Positions 9,280-19,245 of a stretch of 64,000 bases of DNA are shown one piece after another. Each line of letters begins with the position of its first letter. Position 1 is the first letter of the stretch. Location of the stretch: NCBI GenBank assembly GCA_033064195.1, contig JARBJD010000028.1, positions 310,001 through 374,000 on the forward strand, in the 5' to 3' direction. A program made the translations under genes and the position numbers. Below the pieces are notes generated by a model. That model ran no database searches, was not told the origin of the DNA, and was given only the letters and a program-made list of their open reading frames with translations. This DNA is from Blattamonas nauphoetae (lineage: Eukaryota > Preaxostyla > Oxymonadida).

Positions 9280-11782
9280 GACCCAACCCGTGTATAATGG
9301 GAAAACTCGTGATCACGAAGGGCAATTCGGTTAACGCAACTTAACTCGAGATACCTTGTGAAAACCGAATAAACAGCAGAAAAACCGAATAAACCACACT
9401 TCACTCGAGTTCTCACCCCATAACATTTTTTTCAGGTTGATCTTGACAAACTTTCGTCGAATTGATTCATTTCATCGTGTTTCCTCATTTATAACTTGTC
9501 ATTAGTACGAAAAGAAACAAATTATTGAAGAAAAACTCTTTTAAAAAATTCGAAGTCGATCCGACCCTTATATCGAAATTTTTCCAAAATTCTCACTATA
9601 ACCGTCGGCGACGCCCCTACGTATTTGAATTGAACTTACCTCAAGTAGGTTCTGTGTCATCTCGATGTAAGTCGCTCTTGCTTGGATATTGGTTCCCCTC
9701 TCGCTGTCCGCAGACATCATTCATGGAACTTGGGTCGGGTAGGATTTCATGGGCTCGCGCTAATATGGTCCTCCCCAAGTGTCGAAGTGAATGTCAGTCG
9801 CCAGGAAACAGAATGAGGATGCCCAGAATGTGGGCCTAACAGCAAGACGTTGTCTAAAGAATTAGACACAGAAAACAAATCAAATATTTCTAAAAAAACA
9901 TGAAAAACAAGAATGTGGGAGTTTTTATCATTTATGACAGTTTAAGACTCTTCAACGTCGTTTTGAGAACATTTTTCAACAAAATTGAGAAAAAGTAAGT
10001 GTGTGTTGTGAATTGTGATGAATATTTTAGTCAGAATCTGAAATATCAAAGACTCCATCGAATCCTGTTGTTCTTGGATCATAATCATTCTCAAAGTCCT
10101 CAATCTCGGCTTGATGTTTTCGATAGAGTTGTTTTCTCCGTGGAATTCGTGATTCTTTTCTTGAAGAGGCCGAAAGAGCCCTCTCATGAAAATCGTCTGG
10201 AAGTCGGTAATTGTGTCCTTTTCGAGGTGAATATTGGTTAACCAGCACGCATTTTTGAAGTCTTGCGTGATATGTTTGACGCCAGCAGTGTATTTCCCTC
10301 CCATTCGAAGCCACAGCCATTTGAGTCTTCCGAAGAATCTCTCCACTTGAACTCTGTCAGACGCAATTCTCACATTGAGTTCATTCTGTTCTTCTTCGTT
10401 TGTTCTTTCTTTTTTTCTTCTGTTCGGACGATTGAATCGAAGAGTTGGAAAATCTCCGAGATATCCCATGTCGCCTTGAATTCCCCATTTTGGGTCGTTG
10501 TCTTGTGGATAGAGCTCTTTCTCCTGGTCTGTCTTGTTCAGATATTGTTCGATCGGTTGGAGAGTCTTTTGGAGTAGAGCAACATCGTGGATTGAACCAG
10601 CAACACAATCAGAAACGAAGAGCGCTTTGTAGGGTGGTTTGGCTTCAACACACACTTGAGCCTTCATCGCATAACAATAATGATGACCTTCCCAAAGTAC
10701 TTTCTTATCTTCAAAATCCGTCAATGGTCTGGGGACAACAATCGTTGTTGCATCAATATAAAGCGCGGTGAAAGGGAAATTGGCTTGAAAATTTGGAGTT
10801 GGGCGAGGCGGGACAGAATATCGTTCCTGAAGGACAGTGAACAGGAGAGGGCGAATGTGTAGAATTGCTTTAGATGCGAGATTTGGACTGATTCCCAATG
10901 CCGATGCCAGTCGATTGATTTTAACTGTTGAGCTCAACCATTCAAGATAAACGACTAATTCATCTTTGAGAGTGAGTTTCCCTTTGGTCCTGGATGATTG
11001 TATTCTGGACAATTCGATTGGATGAGAGCGGAGAGATGAAGAAGAGTGTCTTTCTCCAATCTGAGTTGTTTCCACAAGTTTGCATCGTCATACTTCGACC
11101 AAATGATTCCTCCACTTTCTGGAATTGGCACAATTGGTTTTGCTGACAGAAAGACTTGTCTTTGTTTGTTTTTGAGTTCTCCAAGAGACGCAATGGAAGT
11201 TGAAGATTCTCGCTTTTGAGGCCTGATAGTGGGCGAAGCTGACCGAATATCAACAGATGATCGTGACGATTGTGAAGATTGAGGTGTTGAAAAAAGTGAT
11301 CTCGAATCTGTCAACGAGTTTTGTGATGAGAAGGGAGAATTGATGGTGAAACTTGGGGACGGGAATCCAATGAAACTTCCAGCAGAGGGTCGTAATCTTC
11401 AAAAGAGAAAGAACAAAATATCAAAATAAAAGCTCACACTGGAATGGTGTTTGTGGAGTTCCAGGTTTGAGAATGATCTGTGAATGTTGTGGTGACGGCG
11501 TCACATTTTCGTCCCTCAAATCTTGACTATCCATCTTTTTCACCTAATATGATCAGAAATCAGTTGAAAAGAAGTGATAATATCAACTTTTTCAGATGTT
11601 CTTTTTTTCTCAAAAAACAGTTATGGGAAGGAACTCGAGTGAAATGTGTCAATTCGGTTGTGAACGTGTGCAACTCGGTTTTCAAGAGTTATCTCGAGTT
11701 AACCATGAATAACTCGAGTGTCCACAGTCTTACTCAATTGTTTCATTTTTCTCGAGATTACCCATAAAACTCGGGTTGGGTC
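9280..11782 (-). mobile_element. IS5/PIF-Harbinger-like DNA transposon with long inverted ends
   Basis: The ends are inverted copies over about 150 bp, starting GACCCAACCCG and containing several CTCGAG motifs (9280 to about 9425 and about 11620-11782). Both sides are flanked by TA (9278-9279 and 11783-11784). The single gene is a DDE transposase of the DDE_Tnp_4 type on the minus strand. Harbinger elements usually duplicate TWA, so a 2-bp TA points to a related IS5-like lineage such as ISL2EU rather than classical Harbinger; the exact clade is open. The insertion lies immediately before the ATG of the FLNWSE gene at 9277. Confidence 0.8.
9942..11534 (-). CDS. IS5/Harbinger-like transposase (one frameshift)
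   Basis: First exon 11440-11534 (MDSQDLRDENVTPSPQ...), a 43-nt intron 11397-11439 (GTGTGAG...GAAG), then 9942-11396. Order of parts: a Ser-rich N-terminus, a helical segment (LWKQLRLEKDTLLHLSALIQ), a helix-turn-helix (KLTLKDELVVYLEWL, SALGISPNLASKAILHI), then the DDE domain: YIDATTIVVPRP (first Asp), SDCVAGSIHDVALLQ (second Asp) and ASDRVQVERFFGRLKW (Glu). A one-base frame change lies near 10980 in an AAAGGGAAA run, between HPGPKG and KLTLKDEL, so this copy is probably inactive although the catalytic residues remain. The downstream frame has its own Met at 11075, which is unlikely to be the real start because it lies inside the helical segment. Confidence 0.8.
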
Positions 11783-11784
11783 TA

Positions 11785-13140
11785 TTGCTTTTGACTTTGA
11801 ACAGAGATCCTCGTTATGGGGCCGAAAAAAAAATTTTGAAAAAATGTTCGACGCTGAGATGAGAGATCCGTCCAGAAGGAGGAAAAAAAATAAATTAACC
11901 AAAATCGATATGATCGATGAAGGACGAGGAAGTGTGTGAGAGATTTTTGGTGTTGTGTGAAAATGAAGAGGTCCGGGAGATGGTTGTGGCGGGATCAATT
12001 CGGAAACCCCATTAAATGATTGCATTGAATCATCAAGAGAGCACCACGTCGAGTCCATCGAACAACACGGCCGAGTAATCCACCCACACAGTCGAGGACG
12101 GAGGTGGTCACTTTCTTCATTGTTGATTGAGATGATTTGGTTGGCTCTTCCGAGGCAAGGGACCATAATGATGAAAAACTGCCTGATGGAGAGATCAATT
12201 GTTAAGAACTCGAGACAACTTGGCATCGCGAGAAAGAGTGTCTTGTCATCCAAGCTCTATTTCTTCACTTGTGCCAGAATGTGAGTGGAAATCGCTCGAA
12301 GATCCTTTCCAACGATTTGAACATCACACGAAATGGCTGGAGGCGATCTGCGAATGTCGACCGGATCTTTCGTCGTCACCATCCATCCATTGGCGTATTG
12401 CCTTCCATCAACTAGCAGGACGAGAGTGGTGGCGAAGAAGGAGAGTGAGGTGACCATCGAGCGAGACTGGCGAGAGAGAATCCGAATTGTTCGTGCAAAC
12501 GAGACCATGAGGTGATGCCAGAGCCGACAAAGATCATACGCAAACAGTGTTTGATGTCCACAAGGTAGCCACTATCTGTTGGAAAGGGTCAGTGGTGTGT
12601 GTCTGTTTCTATCTCTATTGCACAATGTTCAGGCTATGCAGGTTGTTCAAGTTGATTGATTCGGCAACACCATCACTTCCTGCGGATGGGTTTGCTATTC
12701 ATCGCCGGATGGGGATGGCACAACTCGGCTGATCGATGAAGATTGTGTCACTTCTGGTCTTGTGGTTTCCATCACTCTCACTCAGAAACAATTCTGTCTT
12801 CTGTCCAACCCATTCTGAAGGAGAGAGCGAGAGAGAAGTCAGGGATGAATGTGAACAAAGAAAGGTGAATGGAGGAAGGTGAATCGAGAAGACGATGAGA
12901 ATGAGGAAATAGAAACGACAAGAGGATCGTCACACGAACGGTGTTGGAGACGAGAGACTCTCATTTTGGGAATCGTGTTTTCGGAGCGAGCAGTCGTTGC
13001 GCAGGCCACGTCCGGAAGCAGCCATCCAATTCGCACGTCCAGTCCACAAAAGAAGAGAACAGCGAAATCAGATTCGAATTTCATTTCAATGCTGAACACA
13101 ATCAACTGTGATTCGATCTGGCCAGTTGCATTTCGTGTCG
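11785..13140. other. No confident gene; 3' flank of kinase A
   Basis: The part from about 12690 to 13140 is homologous to the sequence just downstream of kinases B (42720-43200) and C (55304-55560): blocks such as CTGGTCTTGTGG, AGACAGAATTGTTTCTGAG and TCATCGATCAACCGAGTTGTG (read towards the gene) recur, so the duplicated unit reached past the stop codon. A 101-codon minus frame overlaps the kinase stop (12839-13144) and may be an old coding extension. Further left (11990-12510) minus-strand frames of 60-180 codons look partly coding but no frame is continuous. Confidence 0.45.
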
Positions 13141-15386
13141 TCACTCATCCATTCTGATTTCTGTTGTTCCTCCTGAAAGTGTTGGTTCGGTTAGCTCTTC
13201 AACTGAGTCAATCCAAACTGAATCGTCTGTTCCTCCGAGAAGTACTGCGAATCGGAAGGGGAGAGGAATGTGGGAGAAGAAAGTGGGCTGTGTCTGTCCG
13301 TTCTGACTCAGCCGAAGTGTCCTCTTTCCATCTCGACCATCCGCCTCCAACACCACTCGCTGTCCCTCCTTCCCAGCTGCACACGCTGATCCAGACGAAT
13401 AATCCTTTTCATTCTGGATTGCAAATCTGGCATCTTCAAACAAATCCCATCCTGCTCCTCCCAAAAGAGTTGTAAACCAATATATTTCTTTCTTCACTTC
13501 TTGAGTCTGCGAAGAAGCAACAATGCCAATGCGATTCCATCCTGTGATTCGGCTGATCAGAAAAGTGAATCGAGCAACCACCTTCCCAGACGTGAAAGAC
13601 TGGAGAGTGGGATAGCGTCCTCCCGCTGTGCGAGTGAAGATTGAGCCAGAAAGTAAATATCCAACTGCTGGATTCACTTCCATCGCAGCTGCTCCTTTTC
13701 TGCTTCTCACAACTCGTGCTTGCGTTCTCTCCGATCGTAGTCCAACCATTGGCTGTACCCTTCGCATCAACAATTCGAACTCTTCCACCTTCCGCCTCAG
13801 ATGATTCCGCTCTTTTTCGAATTCATCTTTTTCCTTCTGACGAGTTGTTTGTTCCTTCTTCAGTGCAATCTGAAGCCCAGCACTTCGCTCCATCTCCCTC
13901 TGTCGTGCAGTTCGTTCTTCCTTGAGTTGTGTCTGCTTAATTTTGTGTCCTGCCTGCTCATCCATCAATCGATATTGGAGTGTTTGGTTGTCTTTCGTCA
14001 GTTCTTCCACTTTCGCTTCCGATGCTCGCAGAGAAGCTTCCAGATCTACAACTCTCTTCTCTGTCTCTCTTGACTTCATCTCACTCAACTTCCATCCCGT
14101 CCCTGTCGTGTTGATCAGGCATCGCAGAATCGATGATTCCACAAGTTGTTTGCTCGTCAGGCGAGACTCATAATCCTAAACACACAACAAACACATCATG
14201 AGGGAGAGAGGACAGAAGTACAGAAGAGAAGGAAAGGAAAACGAGGAAAGAAGATGAGATGAGAAGAAAGGAGGACAAACAGGATCCAACAGTCGCTTCA
14301 GTAGTTCTCGTTCGTCGTCCCCACAACTCTTCTCAATTTTCGATGCCTTGAATGACCCAATTTCACGAATCAGTCCTGCTGAATGCGCTGAGCGGAAGGG
14401 CGACTTCCCAAAAAGAAGAAAGTGAAGAACAATCCCCAACGCCCACACATCCGCTGACCCACTCGCCCGACCCTGATCATCTTCAATTCGTTCCGGCGAC
14501 ACGTATTGCATCGACATCACTCCACGCGTCGAGCTCCCATCTTCCGATTCTGCTGCCCCAAGATCGCCTGAAACAGAGCAACACAAAAACACAACAAATC
14601 ACAGAGCAGAGTGGAGGATGAGAAATGGAAATGGATTGGTTGGAATGAGGAAGAGAGATGGAAGGTAAAAGGGAGAAAAGAGGGAAAAGAAGGAAAAAGG
14701 AAGATACAAACACAGTTTCGCATGGCCATCACCAAAAAGAAGAATGTTCTCCAATTTCACGTCTCCGTGTGCTGTTCGTTCACCAGCATCGTTGTGCATG
14801 AAACACAGTGCCGACGAAATATCAACCATCACCTGATAAACAATCTGAACAACAACAGATAAAACAAACAATCACCAAAATAAAAAATCAATGAAGAAAA
14901 TGAAAATCAAAATGAAAACGATGCAACAAGATGATGTCAACGAGAAAGAGGCAGGGAAGAAAGAAAGGGGAAAAGACGATCAAAATAGCAAAGAAATCGA
15001 CAAACATGACGATCAATCAGAACTCCACGTTCCGAGTGAGATTTCACCACCTGAGCAAGCGACTGTCCTCCAAGTTCCATCACAATCGCTTGAGCATTCT
15101 CCATCGCAATCACCTCCTTCAGTCTCACAATGTGAGGATGAACGAAAGTTCGGAGTCGATTAACTTCGCGCTCTATTCGTTCCTTGTCTTTCGATGACAT
15201 GCATCTTATCATTTTCACTGCAAAATGTTCGCCTGTCGAGTTTTCTTCAACTTCCACAACACTCCCGAATCCTCCATCGTTGATGTTTCGTAAGAACCGA
15301 TCTGACATGGAACCACAAAAATTGATGAACAAATGACACAAGAAATGGAACATACATCCCGGTGGGACACTGATAGGTTCACTCAT
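13141..15386 (-). CDS. Kinase A: Ser/Thr-type protein kinase with coiled coil and SPRY-like C-terminus
   Basis: Five exons on the minus strand: 15356-15386, 15006-15301, 14712-14844, 14281-14567 and 13141-14175, giving 593 residues. Introns are 54, 161, 144 and 105 nt with donors GTATGT or GTTTGT. The start MSEPISVPPGY matches MSDTTNAPPGY of kinase C. Kinase motifs: Gly loop DGGFGSV, Lys in HFAVKM, catalytic loop HGDVKLEN (HGD for HRD), CDLGAA (DLG for DFG), SPE for APE, and DVWALGIVLHFLL. After the kinase lobe come a charged coiled coil (about 260-400) and a C-terminal domain with VVARFTF, GAGWDLFE and VVLEADGRDGKRTLRLSQNG, resembling a SPRY/B30.2 beta-sandwich. The catalytic residues are present, so it is probably active. 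Kinase B and C are paralogues with the same exon lengths. The neighbouring gene at 15471 is divergent, 84 bp away. Confidence 0.88.
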
Positions 15387-15450
15387 AAAGGATGGTTGTT
15401 TCGATGGAAAAAGGTCTGAATCAGATCGTGCCCAAAACAAACTCCTTTCT
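15387..15450 (-). promoter_or_regulatory. Conserved kinase-family promoter module, copy A
   Basis: Read on the minus strand: TTTGTTTTGGGCACGATCT, then TTCAGACCTTTTTCC, then the ATG at 15386. The same order (TTTGTTTTGGG, GATCT, GACCTTTTTC, ATG) occurs upstream of kinase C and of the orphan copy at 56597, and more weakly before kinase B. Only 84 bp separate this ATG from that of the divergent gene at 15471, so the module may serve both. Confidence 0.6.
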
Positions 15451-15470
15451 CTCGATATTTTTCATTCCGC

Positions 15471-16219
15471 ATGGATCTCTTTCACAAGGATATCCTGAAG
15501 TTTGGTGGATTGACTGGACTCCGTTACTTTCAATTTTACTTGCGCGGTCGCGAAGAGATGCTCGTTTCTCTCTTCCTCACCAATCCTGAAACCGGAGAGG
15601 ATATCATTGAAACGTACCTAATCACCATGTACTATAAAAAAGGATTCCCTATCATTTATCTCATCCAACAACCAGAAGCGGAAGCAGATGGAACGAAACA
15701 TGAAGAACAAACAGAGTTCGGCATCCCGTCAACTGCACAGTGGAAAAGAAAGCAGGTCAGATTGCGGACAATCCTCGAGGAGTTGTTGGGACTGCGAGCC
15801 TCAGCATTCAAAATGACAATCACGGTTTGTCTCAACCGTTCCATCCATTTGTCCTATCGTTCATGTTCACGTTCAACTAATACCTTTCTCCTTGTCATAC
15901 AATCCTGTCCATTTATCTGATTGCGTTTTCACTCTGTTTTCACATTGATTAGAATCCCTTCGCCGTGGATCGACCCTATTTCGCCACCCTCTGCGAAAAC
16001 CCGGAACTTCTTGCCCGCGCCTTTCCCCGATGTGCCCAAGTTATTCAGTATCCCGAACAAACGTCTATGCTAGCGGCAATTGTCTCAGGAACATTGCTCA
16101 GAATTATCGGTGAAATTCTCGTGTTATGCCCGCCGTACGCTCCCCAAGTCTATGACGACTTGGCGTTTTTAACAGAATTTCATTTTGGTCATGCTTTAAG
16201 CATCGGGATGAAGCAATAG
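15471..16219 (+). CDS. Small protein of unknown function, two exons
   Basis: Exons 15471-15824 and 15953-16219, with a 128-nt intron (GTTTGTC...GATTAG), encode 206 residues. The protein starts MDLFHKDILKFGG, has a hydrophobic, probably beta-rich first half (LVSLFLTNPETGEDIIETY) and, after the junction MTIT-NPFAVDRPYF, a second half with LCENPELLARAFPRCAQVIQ and VSGTLLRIIGEILVL. No family is recognised. The pattern of a beta-strand block followed by a helix (VRLRTILEELLGL) faintly recalls HORMA-domain proteins, but the key regions do not align well. It is divergent from kinase A and lies 208 bp upstream of the cation transporter on the same strand. Confidence 0.7.
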
Positions 16220-16427
16220 TGTCTGGATACTCACCTCTGTCCGAAATTGTTCATTTGTCTTTTCACATTTCATACGTGCTTTTGTCTCAAATTTCTTTAT
16301 CACTGATGATCGAACAAAACTTATCTGAATTGAATGAGCCTCCGCAACAACTCAGAATGGTCGAAATGGGTCATTCAGAAAAGTTTAACCATCAGTCGAA
16401 TATAGTCGAACTGTTGTCAATCACTGG

Positions 16428-19051
16428 ATGAATGCTGGTTCCTCTAACGCTCCGACTCCAAGGAGACGACGAAAAATCAAGTTTATGATGAAAAAGTTCG
16501 TCAAAAACTTTATCTCGAATTACCTCGCAATCCACATGGTTTTCATCGCTGCAACATCGCTTTTCTTTTCAATTCCGTTGTATTTAAATGAAAGATACAA
16601 TGAGGAATTGAAAGAAGATGGCCTACCGTTCACTTACCTCGATTCAATCTTCTCCTGCTTCTCATGCGTGACTGGCACGGGTTTTTTCACTATAGACTCA
16701 TTCCGCTGCACACAAGAGAGCCAAGTCCTTATTTTACTTATGATGGCGATCAGCTCACCCTTATTACTCTCTCTCATCCCCGTCACGATTCGCCGTGTCC
16801 AACTCCAAAGAAATCTGAAATATCACAGAAGACGGATCTGGGTTTCTGCTACAAATGCAACTGGGTTTGATGACCGCATTTTTTACGACGGGGACCGCTC
16901 CCATCCAGACGGTCTCCCAGTCCAGTTCCTCGATCCTAATCGGGCGGTTCGCAGGCGCAGGACGCACTTGTGTTGTTCAAGATGTCGTCGAGCGAATCGA
17001 ATGAACTCTCGTACGGAACATTCTCGAGATGAGACCTATATTTATTCGGGTCATGTCGAGAATTCGTCGACAATTGAGATTCCACAAAACGAGACCATCA
17101 CCGTTGATTCAGAACAAGCAGATGAAAGATCAAAACTATTGGAATCCATGACGACATCGATTTCCAGCCCCATACCCATTTTTGAGCCCTCTGTTTCCTC
17201 GACTGAACGCGCTCTCTCACGCGAATTTTTGATCTGTGATGAACCACTATATAAGTCTGTCAATGAGTATCTCGCCATGGGCCTTCTTATCAAAGTGATA
17301 TTTGTATATGTCATTGTCTTTTCACTGCTTGGATTCTCCTGGATCATGATCTTTATCTACACAACTCCAAACATTCGAAATTATCTTGCTCAACACCTTG
17401 TTTCACCTGTTTGGTTTGCTTTGGAGGTGTCTGTGAGCTGTTTCCACAATTCAGGCATTTCTCCAATCCCTGAAGGCTTCTCTAGGTTCCGCCAGTTCCC
17501 ACAATTCACGATCTGCCTCATCATTCTTAATATTGCCGGAAACACATTCTACCCCGTCTTCCTGCATATTATAGTCAGTATTCTGGAACATTTCAGCAAC
17601 GTCAACCGTCCTATCCTCCACTTTCTCAAAACCCGAAGCAGACATTGTTACACCCATCTCTTCGACCCCATTGAGACGCGATCGCTTGCAATTTTCCAGT
17701 CGTTGTTCTTCCTGATTGTGGCGCTTCCTGTGCTCATTTTTGATTATAATGGGATGATGGAAGGGATGTACGAGTTCGACGATTGGAAACCCGGCTTCTT
17801 CTCGCGCTTCTTCCTCGCGATATGCATCTCAACGAACCTGCGAACGTGTGGCGAGCACTTTGTTGATCTGAACGAGCTGAACTATGCCACTCTCTTCATA
17901 TTCTTCGTCGCCATGTTCCTTGGCCCTTATCCATTCATCCACGCCCTCCGAAACACCGAACAAGAAATTGGGGCGGACAGTGGCGAGAATATATCATCCA
18001 AAGAAGCAGAAGCTCGGAAAAAAACAAAAAGAAAGGAAAGAATGCAGAGGGGATTTTTAGATCAACCCCAAGCTCCTCCGTCCATCACTGATGATGACTA
18101 CTACATGCAACAGCTGCAGATCCAAGCGCCGGAACTGACCAGAAGGGAGCGGCAGGACGAGATGAGCGAGCGGACAAGCTTGTTGCACACTGGGATTAAT
18201 GATGGAGATTCGGGATCGGGAGTTCTGGTGAGGACAGGGAGAATGGGGCAGAACGAGAATTGGAGACAGTCTCGACTCCTCCCTCCTCTTCCTCCCCAAC
18301 CAACAACTTCAGTCCGAGGATCGTTCACAACAAAGTGGAGAGAATCGCTGAGATTCATCCCGCGAATCGTCCTTCTCCAACAGAACAACGCAACTGCTCG
18401 AGACATTCTGTGGATGCTCTCGTCGATTGTTGTGATCTGCGCAATCGAGACCCAAACCATCCGAAAAGGGATTGTGACGCCGTTCGACATTTTCTTCGAT
18501 GTTGGCTCGGCGTACTCGAATGTTGGGATCACGATGGGATTTGCGGGGAAGCCACAGAAGAAGAATGTGCCGATGAAGACCGCATCGATGATCGTCATCC
18601 TTGTGATGATGTTTTTGGGTATGGATGGAGATTTAGGCGTCATTTTCACATTTTTTGACCATTTTTTGGCTTTATGGGGTGTTTTGGGCATGTTTGGGCT
18701 GATTTTTCGTGATTTTTCTGTCCGTCTCTCCTTCCTCAAGGCAAACACCGAGAAATCCCATCCTCCCTCGACAAATCCATCGACTTCCGACACTTCGACC
18801 GAATCCCCATCCCGTTCACCCACATTCTGTCTTCGCAAGACAAAGTAAACCAAGTGTGCTGTCCCACTCTTTTCTTCATCTTCGTTCTTGTGCTCACTAT
18901 GCTGAATTCTTCTCGAAGGTGTTGTATCATCGACATCGAAGCTGTCGAAAGAGGAAACTTCATCGAACAACACAAAATTCTTCGTTTTCTGAGGGTTCCC
19001 CGAGAGTGTGAGTTCTTGTCTTGTTTTTCTATCTTGCTGGGTCCTTTCTGA
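16428..19051 (+). CDS. Trk/HKT-family potassium/sodium transporter
   Basis: Exon 16428-18618, a 122-nt intron 18619-18740 (GTATGG...CTCAAG), then an exon from 18741; the model ends at 19051 (833 residues). The four pore repeats of the Trk/HKT superfamily are visible: SCVTGTGFF (about 80), CFHNSGISP (about 334), STNLRTCGEH (about 467) and YSNVGITMGFAG (about 696), each between hydrophobic helices. These transporters sit in the plasma membrane and import K+ (or Na+). The intron call is supported by the family's LGRHRGLP motif after the last helix: splicing gives FLGKHREIPSSL, whereas reading through gives unrelated sequence and a stop at 18848. A long hydrophilic insert (about 515-640) lies before the last repeat. 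A further intron (GTAAACC...CGAAG, from about 18848) would give an end at 19011 instead. Confidence 0.88.
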
Positions 19052-19245
19052 GTGGGTATCACTCATGATCGTTTCGTGTTCGCTGTCAAGTGTATTTTTT
19101 CCGTCTGGATGGATTTTTGAGGATTTATCACATTATTCACCATGACTGACATGAATTTCATCATTTTTCTGAATGTTCAAAAGAAAGAAGTCACAGCCTA
19201 CCACCAATCTTTGATCGACCCGCATCTTTATTCACCGCCTCCAGG

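Noticed and set aside
15471-16219. HORMA-domain assignment for the small two-exon gene
   Set aside because: Only a faint beta-strand/helix resemblance; no conserved HORMA residues could be aligned.
18101-19066. 321-codon minus-strand frame opposite the Trk/HKT gene
   Set aside because: Lies wholly over the transporter exons and intron, has no motif, and the plus-strand pore motifs are decisive.
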